DNA of 64,000 nucleotides from Arthrobacter sp. APC 3897. Lineage in GTDB: Bacteria; Actinomycetota; Actinomycetes; Actinomycetales; Micrococcaceae. This document shows positions 25,501 to 34,417 of this stretch, one piece after another. The stretch lies in assembly GCF_030407495.1 (NCBI RefSeq), contig NZ_JASDDG010000008.1, positions 1 through 64,000 of the forward strand, in the 5' to 3' direction. Within the stretch, counting starts at the first letter, position 1, and each line of letters starts with the position of its first letter. Position numbers and translations under genes: made by a program. The notes beneath the pieces are model-generated. The model had not been told where the DNA came from. It searched no databases and worked only from the letters and a program-made list of their open reading frames with translations.

Positions 25501-26995
25501 GGGTGGGAGCTTTCGCGACGGCGACGGCGGGCAGCAGCGCGGTGCGCTCGCTGCCGTCGATCTGGGTAAAGGTGATGGATTCAGGTTGTGCGGCCAGCCC
25601 GGCGGGGGTGCTGCCGCCGCGGGAGGCGGGGGAGAAGTCCGCGGAGCCGGCTTCCAGGGCTGCCGAGAGCAGGGCGCGGATGCTGTTCAGGTGCCGGTCC
25701 TCGGGGGCGAGTTCGGCGAAGATCTCGCCCACCGTGGCGGTGCCGCGGGTGCCGGCGGCGCGGGTGACGGCGTCGCGCAGGGCCCGGCGGTTGGCGCGCG
25801 GGGTGCGGACGGAGCGGTGGATGTCGGATTCAGTGAACGACGGCGGTGCCGGCAGCTTGGGCGGCGGCGCGTGGTCGGCGGGGTTAAAGAGGTGCACCAT
25901 GCCGAGCGATTCAAAGGCCGCGCCGTGCAGCAGCGGTGCCGGCACGACGGCGGTGCGGCGTTTGCTGCGCGGAGCCTTGTGGATGGCGGTCTCTGCGGTG
26001 CGGATCAGCTGGCGCAGCTGGACCGATTCGCGGTACTCGTCGCTTTGGACGTAGGTGTGCATGGATTCGGAGAGCCGGCCGTAGATGCGGTGGATTTCGG
26101 TGGCCTGGCCGCGCATGTCGCTGATCAGCCGGTGCAGGCCCTGCCGGTCTTCGGGGCTCAGGTCCTCGGCGAAGTCCCGTTCCAGCACCTCGGCGATGGC
26201 GGCGCGGAAGCGGTCCTGCTGCTCTGCGTCATTCAGGAAGGCGGTGAAGCCCTCGTAGGTGCGGCCTTCGCTGGTGTTGCGCAGCTTCCGGTCCGCTTCG
26301 AGGATTTCGCCCATGGTCAGGCCCTTGGCGGCGATGGATTCCACCATTTCCTGGCGCAGGGCGTGCAGCATCTTCTCCAGGCCGTCGCGCATCCGCTTGA
26401 AGTCCGCCGGCAGGGCGGCGGCGAGGTCGAGGATGTCCTGGGCGGCTTCGACGGCGGTGTCCCCGTCCACCGGGGCCGGTGCCTCGCCGGATTCCAGGTC
26501 TCGGATCAGCTCTTCGCGCCGGGCGACCTCTTCTTTAAGGACGGCGATGCGGGCAGCGGGGTCCGGGTTGGTTTCGTGGGCGAGGTTTTCCACCCGGGAG
26601 AGCAGGGTGGCCAGCCGGGAGGAGTTCAGGCTGGTCTTGTCCGAGGTGTTGCCGTCCAGATAGGACAGGAACCGCACGGAGGATTCGGTGAGTTCGTAGA
26701 CGAAGCGGCCGTCCACGCGGGGGCGGGCCAGGAAGCGGCGGGTGACCCAGTCATCGGCGTAGTTCTTGCCGGTCCAGTCCTCGCGCAGGCTGACTCCGGA
26801 GATCCGCAGCTGGCGCAGGAAACCGTCCGTCATGTTGTGGAATTCTTCTAGCGGGATCCGCGGCCGGGTGCGCCCGAACGCCTCCCGGAACAGGGCCAGC
26901 ACCCAGGGGTTGGCCGTGGTCAGTTTCCAGCCCGGGGTGGCTTGGAGCCGCTGCAGTTCCGCCCAGCGGGCAACCGTGTTTTCGATGAAGGACAT
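25493..26995 (-). CDS. jetA: Wadjet JetA, DUF3375 protein (kleisin)
   Basis: 500 residues, the usual DUF3375 size. N-terminal helical domain with ARWAELQRLQATPGWKL and FHNMTDGFLRQLR, then SSVRFLSYLDG and SRLATLLSRVENLAHETNPDP, characteristic of this family. A Pro-rich linker (about 395-410) leads to a C-terminal winged-helix-like part. As kleisin it should bind JetC heads and JetB. First gene of a tightly overlapping jetABC operon transcribed leftward. The order matches known Wadjet loci except that the nuclease gene jetD is absent downstream. Confidence 0.87.
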   Translation of the reverse strand: MSFIENTVARWAELQRLQATPGWKLTTANPWVLALFREAFGRTRPRIPLEEFHNMTDGFLRQLRISGVSLREDWTGKNYADDWVTRRFLARPRVDGRFVYELTESSVRFLSYLDGNTSDKTSLNSSRLATLLSRVENLAHETNPDPAARIAVLKEEVARREELIRDLESGEAPAPVDGDTAVEAAQDILDLAAALPADFKRMRDGLEKMLHALRQEMVESIAAKGLTMGEILEADRKLRNTSEGRTYEGFTAFLNDAEQQDRFRAAIAEVLERDFAEDLSPEDRQGLHRLISDMRGQATEIHRIYGRLSESMHTYVQSDEYRESVQLRQLIRTAETAIHKAPRSKRRTAVVPAPLLHGAAFESLGMVHLFNPADHAPPPKLPAPPSFTESDIHRSVRTPRANRRALRDAVTRAAGTRGTATVGEIFAELAPEDRHLNSIRALLSAALEAGSADFSPASRGGSTPAGLAAQPESITFTQIDGSERTALLPAVAVAKAPTHE

Positions 26996-27313
26996 ACTGC
27001 GCTTTCCGGCCAGGCGGTGGGGGTAAAACGGGCCTCCTCGATTTTAGCCGGGTGGGAGAGTGCATTGCGTTGGTTTCGAGTGTTGTTGATTTCTACCGAC
27101 GGCTTGGAGCTACGGTGACGAGTTGAATATGGCCGATCTGACGAAACTCAGACCGTGGGATGGGGCACAGCTAGTAGGTTTAGGGGGGGGCTCGATTCCC
27201 TTGACCTGGACACTTGACGAAAACCATAGAGTCCCCAGGGCGCCGATTGCACGCCGAACACCCACGACGTCTGCTTGGCATACTCCATGCGCAGAATTGC
27301 CACCCACACATCC
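26996..27313. other. Gap between jetA and the NACHT gene
   Basis: 317 bp with no supported gene. It must hold the jetABC promoter at its left end and the 3' end of the NACHT transcript at its right. A run of eight or nine G with CTCGATTCCC (about 27183-27200) superficially resembles a tRNA T-arm, but no cloverleaf can be drawn around it. Confidence 0.4.
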
Positions 27314-30300
27314 CTACGACTCATCTGCTCCATAGGAAACCTCAATCTCATGGGGCGGCGAATTCAGCATCTCTACGTATCTGGTTGCTTGGACAGGAAA
27401 CTCATCAAGCGCTACCTTGGCTATGCGCCGGATTAGATTCTGAGACTTATCGTTACCAGAAAGTATCATCCTCAAGACCTGGTTAAACCGATTTGATTCG
27501 CCCCGCTCATAATCTATGCAGACTGAACGGATGCTGTCATCGTATGCACCGGATACAAGTTCGCTTTCGGATGCATTCATCAGTTGAGCCAGTTCAGCTA
27601 GCTGAGCTGCAGGCTTACACTCGCCAGCCTTCGACGCGATATACGCCAGCTCGTATTCTTCTAATTCGTGAACCAATCCGGGTGCATATGTAAAGGCCAA
27701 TCGATACCGCTTCCAGCCTTCAGCCGAATAGGTCGCACCGCCTGTTACCCATGTTAGCTGGCCTGAGGGCATGATTGGAAATCGCACATTGAGCGCCATA
27801 CCACCCAATTTCTCTAGCATTCTTGGATAATCAGAACGCTGTACGTTTACGGACTCATTCGAGAACGCCCAACCAGCCCAGGCAGGCACACCATCCGGCA
27901 GATCATGGCAGGTCTTTTCCAAGAAAGTTCGGAGCTCATCCCAAGAGTTGCCTTCGAGTGTCGCATTACTACCCAAGTCCTTTGAGCGATCCACACTCAT
28001 CGATGCAACAAAAGACCCATAATGAAAAGCGGCGGCTATATGCATCCTGCCAGTTGCGGTCTTCAGTAATCGAACTAATTCTCGCAGTTCCGAGTCTACT
28101 TTCTCGATGCTTTCGGAAGAATCTGGCATTCTATATGAGAAATTGCATCCGAATAATGAAATTCCTTCTTCGGCTAGTCCGGGCCAAATCGGCAGTGATG
28201 CCTCCGGCTCCCTACCAATCGCAGGCCCTACTCGGCGGAGCCCTGCGTCGAAAGGTAAATTCGATAAACGTCTCTCCGCAGAACGCCAGTCATCGGGCGT
28301 TCCAAGATTCCCCCGTAGACATTGAGCTGCCAGATTATCCAGAGCTTGATCGATGCTAGCTGCACTAGACCCTTCCACATACCGCACTGCTGCCGTATGG
28401 CAGGCAGCCAGCACCCAAGGACCTGTCTGGGCAAAGCGGCGATCAGCAGTATCCAGCGTCTTCATCTCAAGTATTAGCTCGGCCAATTTTTCCATCGACG
28501 GGCTCTGGACAAACTTCCCTATATTTGCAAGAAACTTCCACCCAGGGTGATCGAATTTCAGTTCAGCGACAACCGCCCACTCGTCCACTTTTGCTGACAG
28601 TGGCATTATGGTGATCCTGAAGAGACTACTCTCAGACCCACCAAGGCTTATTATGTTGCGTTGTCCGATGCGACCCACAGCGCGTAGCGCTATTGTCATC
28701 CAATTGGCAGTACTCTTATCATCGCTCTTGGGACCTCGCCAAAAGACAGGTCTCATTTCTGAGAGAACAAGCGAGGGGCTGTATGTTCCGATGTGTTCTT
28801 CCAGCGACTCAAGGAGAGCTGGATCGTCTCTCTCGGAAGCAATACGTAGAATTCCCGATCGTGATGCTTCCCCCGCCAGCTCAAATATCGACAAAACATG
28901 AGAGCGCCGAACATCCGCATCTGTCAGCATCGGCCAGCTTGCTATGACACGGTTGATCCACCCACTTGGCGTAGTTTCGCCGAGGGACTGAGCGGCTCCT
29001 CTAAGTATGGGCGCAACAACGTAGTCCGAGAAACGTGAGAACTCGTCCACTCGCTGCTGTATTGGACCGTCGAGGAGGAGTGCGGCCCGTCGAGCTAGGC
29101 GCTTTGCAAACCTAGGCTGCGACTGAGATGCTCCGTCCAACAGTATGTCCAAGGCTAGCAACCCTCCGCTCCTAACAACAGCACCGTCGATATCATCATC
29201 GTCCAGCTCATCACATAGTTGAGGAATCTCAGCCTTCAAATGGTCCTTGCTGGTAAATACGTATCCGATAGCGAAAAGAACCACGTTGCGCCAATAGGGG
29301 ATTCTTGCAAGGTCGCGAATAGTAGGTATTATCTCCGAATCCGGCAAATCTGAGACGTAAGCGCCCGCCATGAACTCTTGGAGGCTGCGTATTTCGAAGC
29401 CAATACGTCCCGATGAAACTACGGCGAGGAAGACAAGTCGATCGGTAACCAGCCTCAGAAATTCTTTGGTAAGGAACGCAACTTTAGCCGGTTCGTGATC
29501 CATTTCAGTTAGTCGATCACGAACAATCGCGAGAAACTCTTCTCGCGAAATTGTAGCTGACGTGTCGCCAACCCCGGCACTTCGACGTTGTAGCAGATTA
29601 CCGATATGACGGTGTAAGTATACGACGTCTGTTTCGTAATCTTGCAGGAGCTCCGAAAGCTCGCCACCCTTTTCAAGTTCTCGCTGGTTTATAACATCGT
29701 AGTATCGAAGGAATAATTTCCAGCGGTCCTTCGGCACTTGACCAGATGTCTCGATTAGAACCGTCAAAATAGTCACTTGAAGCGGTGAGGAAAATAACTT
29801 GGAAGTACTTTCATCAGCACTGGCACGTAGTAGTCCTTTGAACACCGATTCCGCTCGTGTTGAACCGCCTTCCATGCGGACGGATATAAATCCTTTGGCG
29901 TAGTCCAAAGCAACGTCCAAGGGCAAGCTGGCAAGTTCCATGTGGGTGTACACCTTAGGATCAAATTCTTCGCTGTATCCTTGCGGTCGCGTTGTCGCCA
30001 CGATGGTTACATCACCTCCGCATGCGGCAGACTTCAGCCCGAAATCACGTATAGAACGGATTACTTGATCACGGTTGCTGGAATTGGGAACCTCGTCTAA
30101 TCCGTCAAGAATAAGCAACCACGGGAACGTGCCGAGCCATTCATGTAAGCGATCCACATGGATCACTCGCTCGGAGCTCTTCTCAATGAATTTAGTAATA
30201 TATTCCAATAGGCCGTTAGATTCACCTGATGCGAGTGAATCCGCCAGGTGAGTCAGGTCGATCCGAAACGGCCAACGTCGGGCCTTCGGCAGCGGAACGG

Positions 30301-31279
30301 CAATTGTTTCCGCCCTTTTGAGAACCCGGTTAATATCGGGGAGAATATCCTGGTCATGCGCAAGTGTGGAATCAGCTATAAACGATGCCCGATAGATTTG
30401 GGCAAGGAATTGCGTTACTGTGCTTTTCCCTTGCCCTGGCCCGCCAATAAGCACACACTTTTTCTTGATCCCCTCTTCAGCATCCGTTGCGGTTGTAAGA
30501 TAATCAAAACGTTGAATAAGTCCCGCCACTACGTTTAGCTCGATCGCCTCGAATTCGTCGTCGTGAGACACGCTTCCCAGTTGCAATGGTTCGTTTAAGG
30601 GCAGGTCTACGAATACATCTGCTACTGCTATACGCCTGTCACCATAAGTGCCAGTTTGCGATAGCTTGAGGTGGAAATCGTCACTGAACTCACTGGCTGC
30701 ATGAAGGATCAGCGCATCAGCGAAGTTAGCCTCGTCTGCTTGGGAACGATCTAGAAGTTGAGTGATGAGGTCGCCTACGGTGATGAGAGACGAGTACTTG
30801 GCCCTGATACCCGGTGCATCGTCCAGCAGTCCGCGAATGTCGTCACGGTCCCACACCCGAAAGTCTCTGAGGGGCAGCTTCAGCTCGGATACTTGTTCAT
30901 TTATGGTCTCCCTGATGGCATCCTTGCCAGACGGGGAGAGGCGTACGTTAGTTGCGAACAACAGAAAGTCTGGTTGCGGCGTTCTTTTCGTATCTGGCGC
31001 TGCCCAGGCGCGGAGTTCGCTCTTTACCTGAGCGGTCAACCACGAAAGGTTTCTGCCTGTGTCCTCATGATGGAGGTGCATTTTAGCTTGAAGCACCGCA
31101 TATCCGTTCCATCTATCCAGCGATCCAAGCGAAGGGTTGTCGCCCTGCCACGTCGCTTCTCGTCCTCCATCTGGACCGTCTCCGAATACTGAGACTTTTG
31201 GACCAACAACCTTCAGGCAGAGTGCCTGAGTCATCTGTTCGAACTGCCGCCAGCTGAGAGCTTCAAGGTTGTAATCCAT
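27314..31279 (-). CDS. Nuclease-NACHT (bacterial NLR-like) putative anti-phage protein
   Basis: 1321 residues in three parts. Residues 1-160 look like an Mrr/PD-(D/E)xK nuclease: FGDGPDGGREA with candidate Asp37, then AVLQAKMH with Gln64 and Lys66. Residues about 270-560 are a NACHT-type STAND ATPase with Walker A GGPGQGKST (279-287), Walker B LLILDGLDEVP (388-398) and sensor-like TIVATTRPQGY. The remaining 750 residues are helical and probably repeat-like, the expected sensor region. Such proteins detect a phage component, oligomerise and unleash the effector. The DNA is clearly AT-richer than its neighbours, indicating transfer. It lies beside jetABC. The exact clade and trigger are unknown. 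Confidence 0.85.
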   Translation of the reverse strand: MDYNLEALSWRQFEQMTQALCLKVVGPKVSVFGDGPDGGREATWQGDNPSLGSLDRWNGYAVLQAKMHLHHEDTGRNLSWLTAQVKSELRAWAAPDTKRTPQPDFLLFATNVRLSPSGKDAIRETINEQVSELKLPLRDFRVWDRDDIRGLLDDAPGIRAKYSSLITVGDLITQLLDRSQADEANFADALILHAASEFSDDFHLKLSQTGTYGDRRIAVADVFVDLPLNEPLQLGSVSHDDEFEAIELNVVAGLIQRFDYLTTATDAEEGIKKKCVLIGGPGQGKSTVTQFLAQIYRASFIADSTLAHDQDILPDINRVLKRAETIAVPLPKARRWPFRIDLTHLADSLASGESNGLLEYITKFIEKSSERVIHVDRLHEWLGTFPWLLILDGLDEVPNSSNRDQVIRSIRDFGLKSAACGGDVTIVATTRPQGYSEEFDPKVYTHMELASLPLDVALDYAKGFISVRMEGGSTRAESVFKGLLRASADESTSKLFSSPLQVTILTVLIETSGQVPKDRWKLFLRYYDVINQRELEKGGELSELLQDYETDVVYLHRHIGNLLQRRSAGVGDTSATISREEFLAIVRDRLTEMDHEPAKVAFLTKEFLRLVTDRLVFLAVVSSGRIGFEIRSLQEFMAGAYVSDLPDSEIIPTIRDLARIPYWRNVVLFAIGYVFTSKDHLKAEIPQLCDELDDDDIDGAVVRSGGLLALDILLDGASQSQPRFAKRLARRAALLLDGPIQQRVDEFSRFSDYVVAPILRGAAQSLGETTPSGWINRVIASWPMLTDADVRRSHVLSIFELAGEASRSGILRIASERDDPALLESLEEHIGTYSPSLVLSEMRPVFWRGPKSDDKSTANWMTIALRAVGRIGQRNIISLGGSESSLFRITIMPLSAKVDEWAVVAELKFDHPGWKFLANIGKFVQSPSMEKLAELILEMKTLDTADRRFAQTGPWVLAACHTAAVRYVEGSSAASIDQALDNLAAQCLRGNLGTPDDWRSAERRLSNLPFDAGLRRVGPAIGREPEASLPIWPGLAEEGISLFGCNFSYRMPDSSESIEKVDSELRELVRLLKTATGRMHIAAAFHYGSFVASMSVDRSKDLGSNATLEGNSWDELRTFLEKTCHDLPDGVPAWAGWAFSNESVNVQRSDYPRMLEKLGGMALNVRFPIMPSGQLTWVTGGATYSAEGWKRYRLAFTYAPGLVHELEEYELAYIASKAGECKPAAQLAELAQLMNASESELVSGAYDDSIRSVCIDYERGESNRFNQVLRMILSGNDKSQNLIRRIAKVALDEFPVQATRYVEMLNSPPHEIEVSYGADES

Positions 31280-31324
31280 GTGTCAAACATCTCAGATTAA
31301 TGACGCTTCTCATAGGTATGACAA
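31277..31324 (-). promoter_or_regulatory. Candidate sigma-70-type promoter of the NACHT gene
   Basis: On the minus strand TTGTCA (31319-31324) and ATTAAT (31296-31301) are separated by 17 bp, with the start codon at 31277-31279 soon after. No strong Shine-Dalgarno sequence is seen, so the message may have a very short leader. Confidence 0.45.
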
Positions 31325-31379
31325 GTTTTGATATTAAAGCGTGCCGTTCACAGTGTTTCTCTCATTATTGACCGCGGCT

Positions 31380-31665
31380 AGAAGCGCGACGACGACCCGC
31401 TCGCAGCGGCAACTGTAGACCAAAGATATCCTCCACCGTGACAGCGTCTTCCCTGACGCCGATGGACTGAAAGCGATGGCGAGCACGGGAACCCGGCTGC
31501 GGTGCGCGTCGTAGAGCCCGTTGATGAGGTGCATGTTGCCGGAGCCGCAGCTGCCTGCGCACACCGCGAGCTCGCCAGTCAGCGCCGCTTCACCTGCGGC
31601 GGCGAATGCCAATTCCTCCTCATGCCGGGTGAGCATTCCACTCGATGCCCTTCTCCCGGCGGATC
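31380..31665 (-). pseudogene. poxB-type 5' relic (thiamine-diphosphate pyruvate oxidase/dehydrogenase)
   Basis: Minus-strand frames read [15 protein letters not shown] and then, after a frameshift, [14 protein letters not shown] and [20 protein letters not shown]. These follow the N-terminal TPP-binding domain of PoxB-like enzymes (GIEWxxVRHEExAAFAA, [29 protein letters not shown]). The catalytic Glu of RHEE is still readable. Beyond VPVLAI the similarity stops. No promoter or complete domain remains. Confidence 0.7.
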
Positions 31666-31707
31666 GCCTCGGTCACCGCATTCCATGACCAGTAGGGCAT
31701 CCAGATC

Positions 31708-31800
31708 TTTTTGCGGTCTACGCGCCGCGCACGCTGCTCGCCGGGAACGGCTGCGACCTCATCGACATCGCACGGGCAAACGCGCGGCAGCTGCTCTGAG
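31708..31800 (+). pseudogene. poxB-type 3' relic, opposite orientation to the 5' relic
   Basis: The plus strand reads FAVYAPRTLLAGNGCDLIDIARANARQLL and a stop, split here as FAVYAPRTLLAGNG plus CDLIDIARANARQLL. This parallels the C-terminus of PoxB-type enzymes ([25 protein letters not shown] in E. coli) and the second relic at 38350-38455. The two poxB ends therefore lie head to head, so an inversion or two independent events must have happened. Confidence 0.6.
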
Positions 31801-32116
31801 GGCCCACATACAGGTGGTCCTGTAACGGATGTTAGTGGGATAATGAGAAATCAAGCGGTGGGCATGCAATTCAGTTTCCCTGCGTTGTGACAACGGTCCC
31901 GGCGGGGCTTAACTTCCATGTCCCGGAAGTTCTAGGTACGCTTAAGAGTAGAACAAGAGATTACCGGCGAGCATGAAGCTGGCGAGCGGTCACCCATCAA
32001 GTGACTAGTTATCCAGCAGTCTGGCAGATTGCCTCATAAGTTCCAAAGTCGTTCGTTCAAGCGCAGCAGGCCCCCACGGGGCCTTTTTTTATGCCCAAAA
32101 TTAGGAAGGAACCAAC
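31801..32116 (+). other. Gene-free stretch with hairpins upstream of a strong terminator
   Basis: No coding sequence is visible. AACTTCC...GGAAGTT near 31914-31934 forms a hairpin, and several short complementary segments follow before the terminator at 32069-32090. It could encode a small RNA or be the leader of the following genes. I do not recognise a known RNA family. Confidence 0.3.
32069..32090 (+). terminator. Strong intrinsic terminator
   Basis: GGCCCC (32069-32074), 3-nt loop, GGGGCC (32078-32083) and seven T (32084-32090): a textbook hairpin and U-tract on the plus strand. No gene on that strand ends nearby, so it must end a non-coding transcript or attenuate the downstream genes. 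Confidence 0.85.
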
Positions 32117-32410
32117 ATATCCACCCTTTTTGCCAGCCACATCGACACTGCCTATCGCAGAGCCATCACGCCATCAAAAGCAGGCAGTGGCGCCCAGAGC
32201 CGGAGTCCATTCGAAGTAGTCATGGACTCAGTAGCTGGACTGCTGTCGGGTCCCCGGTTGTTCACAGCGCGTACGGTCAACGAACTGCGCCGACATATTG
32301 CCCGCGCGGAAAACACAGCGGATCCCAGGTCCTCTCTCATCGACGTCTGGGAGGCCCTGCTGCTGGTAGCTGAAATACCCGACCACGATCAGTCCTTGGC
32401 AGCTCGCTGA
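32117..32410 (+). CDS. Small hypothetical protein with ATA at the expected start position
   Basis: The frame is open for about 97 codons. A good Shine-Dalgarno sequence AGGAAGG (32103-32109) sits 7 nt before an ATA codon at 32117, followed by STLFASHIDTAYRRAI. The first true ATG is at 32222 and has only a weak upstream purine run. Either ATA replaces a lost ATG, making this a decaying gene, or translation begins at 32222 to give 62 residues. The helical C-terminal part (ARTVNELRRHIARAE, SLIDVWEALLLVAEI) looks like real protein. No family recognised. Confidence 0.4.
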   Translation: MSTLFASHIDTAYRRAITPSKAGSGAQSRSPFEVVMDSVAGLLSGPRLFTARTVNELRRHIARAENTADPRSSLIDVWEALLLVAEIPDHDQSLAAR

Positions 32411-32434
32411 CTACTTGTTGTAGCCCCAGCGAAG

Positions 32435-32848
32435 ATGCTGTGTAGCCCCGTCGAGATGCCTCTTCGTCAGCGCCAGCGCTATTGGGAAATCCTGAAGGCC
32501 TATCTCGCAGTGTTGGGACGCGCTCCTGGCTGCGAGGAGGCCCTGACACGAATCGACCAGCGCTTCCCCCTGTGGATTGACGCCCTGCACGCAGTTGTGC
32601 GGAACGGAGGAATCCAGCCAGTTACCGGTACATCGGAGTATGGGGCAGCCACAGGAACGTCGGCGCAGCCGGAGTGGACCGGGGGAGAAGCGTGTCGCCT
32701 AGTACTTCCTGCACCACATATGACAAGGCGCAATACTTCGGAAACACCTCGGACCACTGGAGGAGGCATACCTCCCACCGGTAATAATCAACTGCCCGAA
32801 ATCCTTCGCCCGCCCCGCCTTCGTCAAGGTGAGGGCATTTTTGTTTAA
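32435..32848 (+). CDS. Hypothetical protein, low confidence
   Basis: Up to 137 codons, or 130 from an ATG at 32456. The first half (RYWEILKAYLAVLGRAPGCE, ALTRIDQRFPLWIDALHAVV) has a credible helical composition, while the second half is Thr/Pro/Gly-rich and less convincing. No clear ribosome site. It lies between two other small genes on the same strand in the accessory region. It may be partly decayed; no function can be proposed. Confidence 0.3.
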   Translation: MLCSPVEMPLRQRQRYWEILKAYLAVLGRAPGCEEALTRIDQRFPLWIDALHAVVRNGGIQPVTGTSEYGAATGTSAQPEWTGGEACRLVLPAPHMTRRNTSETPRTTGGGIPPTGNNQLPEILRPPRLRQGEGIFV

Positions 32849-32871
32849 AGGCCTTTGAAAGGACCCGCTTC

Positions 32872-33415
32872 ATGTCTTTCTCATACCTTCCCTCGGATCC
32901 GGCCCTGTTCCTCTGGGCATCCCACCTCGGTCGCACCGGAGGCGACACTGACTCGTCCCGGCTCAATCGCGGAATTGCCGCGGTGTGGCCGCTCATTGAA
33001 CAGTTCATCGACGGTTACCGACGCGGTGAGGGTCTGCCGATAATGACCATGCTCAGCATCCTGGAAATCTGCCGCTTCGGGCCTGAAGCTCCGCCCTTCT
33101 CCGACGGACGCACCAAGCTACTCACCGTCTGGGGATGCCTAGGCAACTTGTACGGTGTTCGCGGAACCCCGCTATCAATCCTGATGGCCCGCGTAGAGCT
33201 GATCCTCGCGCTCAATGACCTGCTTGTCACCGATGATTCGCCCCCCCAACGTGGAAATTTATCTCACCCTCTTGGATGCTGAATTGGCATCTATGCAATG
33301 GGAGCTTCTGGACCTGTTGCCTGCCGATTGTGCCCTGCAGATTCAACAGATAGATGAAGATTGGCGCGCATCCGCGGTGGAAATGCCCATTAACGAGATT
33401 GAGGAGGGCTGGTGA
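32872..33415 (+). pseudogene. Hypothetical gene split by a C7 homopolymer frameshift
   Basis: The first frame starts at ATG 32872 behind AAAGGA and reads well through MSFSYLPSDPALFLWASHLG, GIAAVWPLIEQFIDGYRRGE and ILALNDLLVTDDSPP. It then runs into the low-quality tail QRGNLSHPLGC and stops at 33282. At the run of seven C (33239-33247 region) the neighbouring frame continues with NVEIYLTLLDAELASMQWEL and ends at 33415. A single-base indel in the C-run would restore one protein of about 180 residues. Alternatively a second gene starts at ATG 33215 and overlaps. The family is unknown; the setting is the defence island. Confidence 0.45.
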
Positions 33416-33454
33416 GGGTGGGCTCCGGCTCGGTTTGATTAGCTTGAGGGCGCG

Positions 33455-34138
33455 TTGCATCCCATAGGATGCGTTAGCGTATCTCCAACAGGTCTCATCA
33501 ACGAGTATCCGAACGAGCAGCAACGGGGGAGCGGATTGCCTGCGAAGAGCCTGAAGTCGTTACAAAGTGCAGCTTCGGAGAAGCTGGATCGATATACGTC
33601 CCCGAAGCTGGGATATGCCTTCCATACCTATGATCGTCGAGGCGAATGGGAAGCCCCTCTTACTCCGTCAGATGTGTTGCTGGCCAATCTCCTGAGCCTA
33701 CGACTTAGCGCCCGAGATATTATCCCGCTGTTCATGGATGATGACGGACCGGCGCAGCGCCTGCTTCAGGCGCTAAATAGGCACTCACTGAACTGAGTAG
33801 TGCTGATGCTTTCGAAACCTACGATGAATTGCCGGACCTTGAATGTGCTGTTCAAAGTCTGGCCGCTGCAAGTATGGCAGCGATACAGGTTAAATGGTGG
33901 ACTGCGGTGTCGGTTTCCAAAGTCCTTCACCGGCGTCGCCCGCACATCGTTCCCCTGATCGATTCACGGATCAAGAATTTTACGGTGCTAAGCAACCCGA
34001 GTCAGTGCGTCAGGCCCTATGGCAGACAGCCGGGAGAACGCAGACTGGATGTGTGACCTTGCTGCGACGAAGTGGACACCGGATGGACACCAGTTGTCGC
34101 TCCTACGCCTGGCAGACATTCTGATTTGGACTCCCTGA
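33455..34138 (+). pseudogene. Frameshifted DUF6308-like gene
   Basis: Three frames read in turn as one protein. 33455-33790 gives SEKLDRYTSPKLGYAFHTYD, PSDVLLANLLSLRLSARDII and PAQRLLQALN. 33800-33975 gives SADAFETYDELPDLECAV and WWTAVSVSKVLHRRRPHIVP plus LIDSRIK. After another shift come EFYGAKQPESVRQALWQTA and, in a further frame, NADWMCDLAATKWTPDG and LSLLRLADILIWTP before a stop at about 34138. The block in which a residue near the helix precedes SKLLxRxRPxLxPxxDS, and the ending LLRxxDIxIW, resemble DUF6308. At least two frameshifts make it a pseudogene. The family call is moderately secure. Confidence 0.5.
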
Positions 34139-34417
34139 GCGCAACTAATCGCGGTCGGGGCACGCGGCACGGGCGTCATCGTGTTCGCCCTGTCGCTCCG
34201 GTGCCGCCAGCACGGAGTTCAACGCGGTCTTCGGGGCTGATGCCACCACCGACGGGCGTGCGTAAATGCTCGCCCGACGGTGGTGCCACTCCCTCACCTG
34301 GTGCGGCGCAACCGCCGCCCGAATGACGAGCCCGGCGCGGTACCGCTGGGATGATGCGTCATCTGACCGATCCCGCCCGCCGCAACGACAGGGACGCGGC
34401 GAGGTACGGCCGCCCAT

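Noticed and set aside
27130-27215. tRNA or tmRNA fragment suggested by G-run plus CTCGATTCCC
   Set aside because: No acceptor, D or anticodon stems can be paired around it; the T-arm stem itself is poor.
32622-33008. Minus-strand frame with a Tyr/Trp-rich stretch
   Set aside because: It overlaps the better plus-strand gene at 32872, which has a ribosome site; no start signal is seen for the minus frame.
34145-34417. Minus-strand frame downstream of the decayed leader as a new gene
   Set aside because: The start codon is ACG, the product is Arg/Ala-rich low-complexity and does not match acetamidase or another family.
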